NCBI GenBank assembly: GCA_037176905.1
Contig: JBBBWG010029499.1
Span: 1 to 52,696 of the forward strand
DNA length: 52,696 nucleotides
Direction of reading: 5' to 3'
Origin: Azolla pinnata
Taxonomy: Eukaryota > Streptophyta > Polypodiopsida > Salviniales > Salviniaceae
Below, piece by piece: positions 47,298 through 52,696 of this stretch (the stretch's first letter is position 1; every line of letters begins with the position of its first letter). Made by a program: the position numbers and the translations under genes. Under the pieces are notes generated by a model. That model saw only the letters and a program-made list of their open reading frames with translations. It was not told where the DNA came from and made no database searches.

Positions 47298-47870
47298 TCA
47301 GGTGGTGGTGATGGGGGTAGAGAAGGGGGAGGAGCGGCAGACGGGGCAGGAGGCGTGGAGGCGAAGCCAGGTATCGATGCAGGGAAGGTGGAAGGCGTGG
47401 AAGCAGTCGGGGAGGATGCGGAGCACATCCCCCGCCTCGAAATCACCCAAGCAGATGGAACAGCTACTGCTACTAGTAGTAGCCATGGCTCCTCCATCAC
47501 CACCACCACCTCCTCCATACACTATCTTCTGGTAGCCTTGCAATGTCGCCTCGTCTACACCTCGCTGTTGCGCTGCCGACGACGACAGCGACATCGACAC
47601 CGACGGCGACGGCGACGGCGACGATGACGATGACGATGACGATGATCCCATGATCTCTTCCAATGATGGCCGCATCATCGTATGATGGGCATCGCCGATC
47701 CTTCCTTCGCTTCCATCACTAGCCCTCTGTTGTTGTTGTTGTTGTTGCTGCTGCTGCTGCCGCCGCCAGCCGAGCTTCTTCACGCATGCATACGACGCTA
47801 GCGTCAGCATTGATGCCACCACCAGGATGCCCACAGCGATCGATACACCATACCCTAATCCTCCTCCCAT
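47298..47870 (-). CDS. ATL-type RING-H2 E3 ubiquitin ligase
   Basis: It is predicted to move ubiquitin from an E2 to substrates, anchored in a membrane. It is a single exon of 190 residues, typical of ATLs, which are mostly intronless. A transmembrane segment (about 8-29, [20 protein letters not shown]) opens the protein. Then come a polyGln run (38-48), Ser/Pro-rich low complexity (76-99), a GLD-like segment ([16 protein letters not shown], 104-119) and a RING-H2 finger (137-178): C137, C140, C156, H158, H161, C164, C175, C178. The Pro two before the third Cys (LPDC) and Trp168 are ATL hallmarks. Several codon repeats (CAG/CAA, TCG/TCA, GGT) make its length likely to vary between alleles. 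The substrate is unknown. Confidence 0.93.
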   Translation of the reverse strand: MGGGLGYGVSIAVGILVVASMLTLASYACVKKLGWRRQQQQQQQQQQQRASDGSEGRIGDAHHTMMRPSLEEIMGSSSSSSSSSPSPSPSVSMSLSSSAAQQRGVDEATLQGYQKIVYGGGGGGDGGAMATTSSSSCSICLGDFEAGDVLRILPDCFHAFHLPCIDTWLRLHASCPVCRSSPFSTPITTT

Positions 47871-49021
47871 TATTACCCTAACCTTCTGATCCCCTCTCTA
47901 TCTCTGGATCTTCTACTACTTCTTTGGCTTTCTTCCTCCATTCTCTAATGCCAAGTAGTGCTCCACCAGTCCCCCTTTTAACCACTAACATGTTCATTCC
48001 TCTTATCTCCATTTTTTTCCTTAGATCAACCCGATCCCCGAGGGAAAGGGAAGGGCGGTGGGTGGTGATTGCCAATCTCTTCCCCCCCTCTCTCCCATAC
48101 TAAATTACTAGTTAGATTGTGTACATATATATATATATAGTTTTGCATACAGTCCTCGAAGGTAGATCCATCTGAACATGTGTTCCAATCCATGGGGCTT
48201 AGAAACACGGATCGTGCACACAACAGCGTGAATTTAATAGGAGTTCACTCCTTGATCGTGTGTGCAAGGAGAACCAAGTTGTTCTTCGCAGAATCAAAGA
48301 GTTGTATTGTATTTTGACTCTTATCCTCTTTCACAGATGTCTTAGACAGTCCCCAACTCTCATGTACAGCCAAGGAGCTTCTGTCCCTACACAAAGAAAG
48401 ACTTTAGAAGCTACGAGTTACAATCCTACATTGGTCAAAACAAAGCATTGCATCACACAACTTATTTGTTGTTAAGCTCATTAGGTTTAGCACAGAGGTT
48501 ATATCACAATTTACAATAAACTGTCTCTCATCTACTGTTGATAGAGCTGCAGAAATGAGCGCTATTACTCTGCACTGGCAATCATCTGCACAGAAGGAAT
48601 TGTCCAGCCTATGTCATTGTTTTACCACAAATTAATGACATCAGATTTTGCAGTTGACATGTATACGCTGATGTGTGCGAGGATAATGAATCCGTCTACA
48701 AATAGAACGATTGAACACAGCACAAGAAATTTAATGGGTCATAGCTCTTCTTTCCCGACAACTTGCACAGATGAAAAAGAATGATGCTCTCATAAGGTTT
48801 ACAAAGCAAATAACGGGTACATTTGAGTTTGCAGAATCAATTAATGACCACTCAGCATGTTTATGTCAGGTACAAAATGAGGGCAGCGCAGATTAAAAGG
48901 TGCCGGGGAATCTCCGAAACAGAAAATTCTCTATGCTGACAAAGAACTCACTTGCCAAACTCAAAAACGTACAATAACTCTATTACAGACAATGGATAAA
49001 AACCCAATAGAGAGCCTTCGT
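47871..49021. other. Spacer between ATL promoter side and the eL15 3' end
   Basis: It holds the ATL upstream region (pyrimidine-rich on the minus strand near 47880-47940, (TA)n at 48126-48138) and the eL15 3' UTR. No other gene seen. Confidence 0.5.
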
Positions 49022-50332
49022 TTATCGATATCTCTTGAGGGAGAGAGTGTTGTTGCGCTTCCATGTTGCACGAATCGAAGGTCGACACTTGTGGTGTAAG
49101 TGTCCTTTACCTCGAAGGCCCCTGTATTTCTTTCCAGCAGAAGTCAAACCTCTCAATTCGCGATGCTTGTGCACTGGTTTGCATAGCCAGTTGATTCGCG
49201 GATCTTTCCGAATAACCATGTGAGCCGGATCCACGAGAATCATCTCAAAATACTTGTATGTAGAGTCCTGCACATTTAAACCATACTGCTAAGCTAGCAA
49301 TAACTTTTTTCGTTAAAAGATGAATGCCATGGAGGCAGGACTTGAAGACCCTCTGAAATATATAAGCACGAATTGAATAACCTAATTCCACTAACAAGAT
49401 TAATCGAACGGCAAAGACTGAATCAACTGCGACAAAAACAAGAAGAAAAAAGAAAGAAGGAAAGATATATTAACGTTTTCTTAGGATGATGTGGTCCATA
49501 AGACAGGGTACAGTAATGTTTTGCGTATCCAATCATCTACCATGAGCATATAATGGAAATTACAGATACAATCATGTAATGTCCCATAAGCAGCATCAAA
49601 GAGAGATAAAAGATCATGCTACATGGTGTCTAGCTAGAAACTGAATCATAAGCAACCACTTCCATTAGAAAGATCTAGTCAAATAACTACCAAAACTTAC
49701 TCCGTTTCAACTCCAAAAGATGTTCCTACTTACCATTCTAAGAACGAAAAGAGCTCACCTGGTTAATCCAATAGGAGTTCAGCACCCGTAGTCCACCGAG
49801 CTTTCTTCCAGCTCGCTCCTCAGCAACTGAACGCAAACTGCGTTGGAACTTCAGTTGAGTAATACCCTGGTTCTTTGGCTTACCATACACAATACCTTTT
49901 GAAACCGGCCTCTTACGCCCGCCTCTCCGTACACGAACACGGTATACAACATAGCCCTATAAAGGGACATGGAGGAGCCCAAGCTATCATTCATACTTCA
50001 AAAGGGGGTCATTCACAAGATCCTCAATTGGCGGAACCATGGTAGAAGGTTTTACACTGTGTGGAATGATTTTCCACAACTATACCGGAGGAGATACCTG
50101 GAACGTTCTAACCTGATGATGATGATGACTTCACCAGACTCTACTGGGAAGGATAAATCAACCATTCTAATCGTATCTAAGTGACGATCACACAAACTGT
50201 ACAGAGCACGAGGATTCACAGCTTATATCATACGAACAGGGAGAATATAGAAGCTTGTGATTGATTTGCTTCAAATTCATCTGTGTTTGTAGAAAGTTAC
50301 AGTATTTTCACTCAATTGCACTAGCGTAGTTC

Positions 50333-50404
<72 letters not shown>

Positions 50405-50706
50405 TGGCCTTGTAGCCAAGACGACGGGCCTTGTCAGGGCGAGTAGGGCGAGTGATGCGAACGATCCCAGGAAGCTGCCGGTACTCCCAACAACGGACAC
50501 GAAGCAGGAACCGCATTACATCCGATTGCTTCTTCCGCCATAGCTCTTCCACGTACTTGTAGGCACCTGCCGGAAGCAAATGGATCAATGAAAGAATCAA
50601 GAAAGGAAGAATCAAGAAAACGAAGGGAACCGATCCAAGGACAGAGCCAGAGGAAAGAGATGCCGGGGGAATTGAGGAAACAGGAAGTAGAAGCAGGCTT
50701 ACCCAT
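49022..50706 (-). CDS. RPL15: 60S ribosomal protein eL15 (L15)
   Basis: It is a structural protein of the large ribosomal subunit. On the minus strand, four exons: 50706-50703 (only ATGG), 50566-50400, 49956-49759 and 49267-49022. All are GT-AG and phase-consistent, giving 204 residues, the standard length. Sequence blocks: [75 protein letters not shown], then [35 protein letters not shown] and an SLKRYR end. Conservation with the family looks complete, so the gene is probably active. The leader carries tandem CCCTAA telo-boxes, as is usual for plant ribosomal protein genes. Oddities: a 4-nt first coding exon, and a long CT microsatellite starting right at the donor of the second intron. Confidence 0.96.
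49455..49515 (-). repeat. Repeat module shared with the U2-like copy in ArfGAP intron 1
   Basis: On the minus strand: TTATGGACCACATCATCCTA, then AGAAAACGTTAATATATC, then a CTTTC-rich tail. Against 38165-38210, 29 of 36 positions match without gaps, and five of the seven differences are transitions. GATACG also lies at nearly the same distance upstream in both. It sits in intron 3 of eL15. Confidence 0.65.
50338..50398 (-). repeat. (GA/CT)n microsatellite at an eL15 splice donor
   Basis: About 30 perfect GA units on the plus strand. In the gene's sense it is (CT)n starting directly after the donor CAG|GT, so the intron begins GTCTCTCTCT. Confidence 0.97.
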
Positions 50707-50752
50707 GGCCGCGATGGAGGTCGCACAGGCAGGCGATGGAGATCAAAGGAGA

Positions 50753-50773
50753 AAACCCTAACCCTAACCCTAG
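50753..50773 (-). promoter_or_regulatory. Telo-box cluster in the eL15 leader/promoter
   Basis: The plus strand reads AAAACCCTAACCCTAACCCT (50753-50772), three CCCTAA units 50 bp upstream of the start codon. Telo-boxes are known promoter elements of plant ribosomal protein genes. The orientation is TAGGGTT in the sense direction. Confidence 0.8.
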
Positions 50774-50822
50774 CTATGGCGTATACTGACCGATGAAGAA
50801 GCCTTTTCACACCATGGAACCA

Positions 50823-52400
50823 TGGGCTCAATCAAACATACATACCAACAACAAATTACAGTACCAGAAAACATTTGCCAGTTTTATTGTGGGGCCAATC
50901 TGCAAAACTTTGGTCGATTGATTCACTGGCGTCAGTCAGTTGATCATCTTGACCATTTCAATTTAGATGCCCGATCGAATTCCGAAGAGAATTCCGGAAT
51001 TCTGCAAGAGAATCTTGCAGATCCTTTCGCCCTTGAAAGCACAAGTTCTTGCTTCGATTATCTTGCACAGATTAATAATGCACATCGTGCTTGCACAAAC
51101 CATTCGTCTTTCCTGCATGAACACACACCATCCCGGGACGTTGAAACTTTGGCCGACCAACATTCATCGCTCCCATCTCACGATCATGTACTTTCCTAGG
51201 AGAAAATTTGTTGGCTAACTAATCTGAAACATGTCGAGTGTTCCAAGCTTAATATTGTCCATTTTCTGGATTTCCTCATTTCCGTGTAACTTGCATAGAT
51301 TAATCTGCCACACTTTAGGATAAATCCAAATTGCTAGAGGCATGCCACCATTGTCATCCTTTATGTTTGTTAGTGTTTCTTCTTTCGTTTCAAGATGATT
51401 AATAGTGTAGACCAATGTCAAACACTACATCTCTATATTAAACAATCCTAAGTTAAGTTGGGGCTCCTTTGTTGTCATAGACTGTTTTTCGGTTTTGGGA
51501 GAAAGATAATTAATAGGGAGGTCGAACGGTAATCTTGTCTACGTCTTGAAATGAAAGTTAATGGATAACCTACTAATGATATCATGTGGAAACTTAATAT
51601 CTTCCTTATGAAAGCTTTTGTAATGTTACATTAGTAGTTACCTTTTCACTCTTCATTTCCTTTCTAGTTAGATGATTTCCGTTGTATATGTGATTACAAC
51701 TTAATACAAGCATTGAGTGGTGTGGCAACACTTGCCTCCTTGTTCTTGGATTTGTAAAATAATAAAATTAAATTAATAAGCAACTAATCTTGTGCCCCTA
51801 ACATTTACTTTAAACCTTGAGCTTTTCCAAGTAACTAATCTTATGCCCTTAAATTTGTAGACGACTTCGCCTTTCTATGGTTGATTGTTTTGCCTGGTGC
51901 ATTCATGTTTTCATCTTCCTAAACTCTTAACATTCATAAACTTATTAAATCTATACAAGAATAACCTAGACCTTCGTTAGGAAATCTTAGAATTCGCACT
52001 AGAGAAAACCTTATACTTATACTAGAATACCTTGGACCCAACATTAGCTAACTTAAGAACTCCACCAAAAACTCTAGGCCTTATATAAGAATACCCTAAA
52101 CCTTAATTAGAATACCGTGAACCTTGCACAAAAATAACTTGAGACCTTCCGTACCAAAGTACCCAAGACTCTATATAAAAAAATCTTAAACCTATACAAG
52201 AATACTCTAGACATTGCACTAGATAACTAGGACTATGTAGTACAAGCATTTGTGGGCTAGTTTATTAAAGAATGAAAGGTAAGGATTAAAAGTCTTAAAT
52301 CATACAATGGGAGATAAAAATGTGAGATCTCTAGTCTAAACAGACAAAAAGAAGGTTCAATACCTTTATGACGAGACTTTAGTGGGTTACTACGTATTGT
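50823..52400. other. Intergenic region with decayed AT-rich minisatellite
   Basis: No gene supported. About 51940-52235 is made of diverged units of roughly 30 bp of the CTATACAAGAATACCCTAGACCTTGCACTAG type (AGAATA(C/A)C(C/T), TAGACCTT, GCACTAGA recur), about nine or ten of them. Confidence 0.55.
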
Positions 52401-52696
52401 CACGGCCGAGGCGCGTGGACAATGATAGAACTCGAAGACGAGAGTATGACACGAAGCAGAAGAGAAATAGCCACGTGGCGAGCATGCATGAAGGCCACGT
52501 AGTGGCTCAGACGACTTGCAATGTCAACAGACGTCACAAGTCGTTTTTAACGTCAATATGATTGTACTATTGATCTACAACTAGGAAAAGAGCCACTATG
52601 GGGACCAATTTATAATCTGTCACCGTCAGAACTCAAAGCTCTTCGAGAATACATTGAAGAACACTTGGCGAATGGATTTATTCGACATTCCAAAAG
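52400..52696 (+). mobile_element. Ty3/Gypsy reverse-transcriptase start, cut by the window end (fossil)
   Basis: About 52590-52696 translates to KEPLWGPIYNLSPSELKALR then EYIEEHLANGFIRHSK, the conserved N-terminal part of Gypsy reverse transcriptase. Sequence before it (52400-52590) is probably the same element. It continues beyond the window, so wholeness cannot be judged. Confidence 0.8.

Noticed and set aside
46742-47518. 258-codon minus-strand frame overlapping the ATL gene
   Set aside because: Its first two thirds overlap the RING-H2 coding part in another frame. Only the last 89 codons, outside the gene, were kept as a weak candidate.
50822-51199. 125-codon plus-strand frame upstream of eL15
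   Set aside because: No family resemblance, ordinary composition and no splice or leader context; it overlaps another frame of similar length.

Overview
The window is nuclear DNA from a land plant, most likely a flowering plant. Five host genes have clear plant families: a DUF1639 protein, RanBP1, an AGD8/9-type ArfGAP, a P-class PPR protein, an ATL-type RING-H2 protein and ribosomal protein eL15 (the last makes six with the PPR). Most have GT-AG introns. CT-rich leaders and a telo-box in the eL15 leader also fit a plant. The PPR exon is GC-rich, as in many monocots, but I cannot place the species.

Bases 1-14600 are a nest of old transposable elements. In order: the 3' end of a Ty3/Gypsy element with its LTR; an LTR fragment and a chromovirus reverse-transcriptase fragment; a second LTR of the first family; a minus-strand Ty1/Copia element with one clean LTR and primer-binding site; a chromovirus 3' part with chromodomain and LTR; a 251-bp tandem duplication; an LTR pair enclosing a gag-like region (TR-GAG type); a probable CACTA transposon end with subterminal repeats; and another Gypsy fragment. 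All the LTR elements look broken and are treated as fossils. Bases 14600-28000 are mostly gene-poor and AT-rich. They hold one weak gene candidate (16471-17998) behind a TTAGGG array, and a small LTR element (21148-23928) with gag-like sequence and a LINE endonuclease remnant.

The gene-rich half begins at about 28 kb: DUF1639 gene (+, 28818-30826), RanBP1 (-, 34561-33115), ArfGAP (+, 36912-43672), PPR (+, 44482-46278), ATL RING (-, 47870-47298) and eL15 (-, 50706-49022). I reconstructed the exon chains from splice signals and reading phase, and they give full-length family members: 388, 217, 404 and 204 residues for the four spliced genes. These are unrelated housekeeping genes: nuclear transport, vesicle coat cycling, organelle RNA processing, ubiquitin ligation and translation. 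They are not an operon-like system. The window ends in another Gypsy reverse-transcriptase fragment.

The most interesting non-genic signals are a U2 snRNA-like sequence in the ArfGAP intron 1 that continues into a pyrimidine-tailed module also found in an eL15 intron (a possible snRNA-headed SINE), the TR-GAG element whose LTR carries a tRNA-like B-box, TTAGGG telomere-like repeats, and long alternating purine-pyrimidine tracts just upstream of two genes. A 100-N gap near 36.4 kb has the same 77 bp on both sides.
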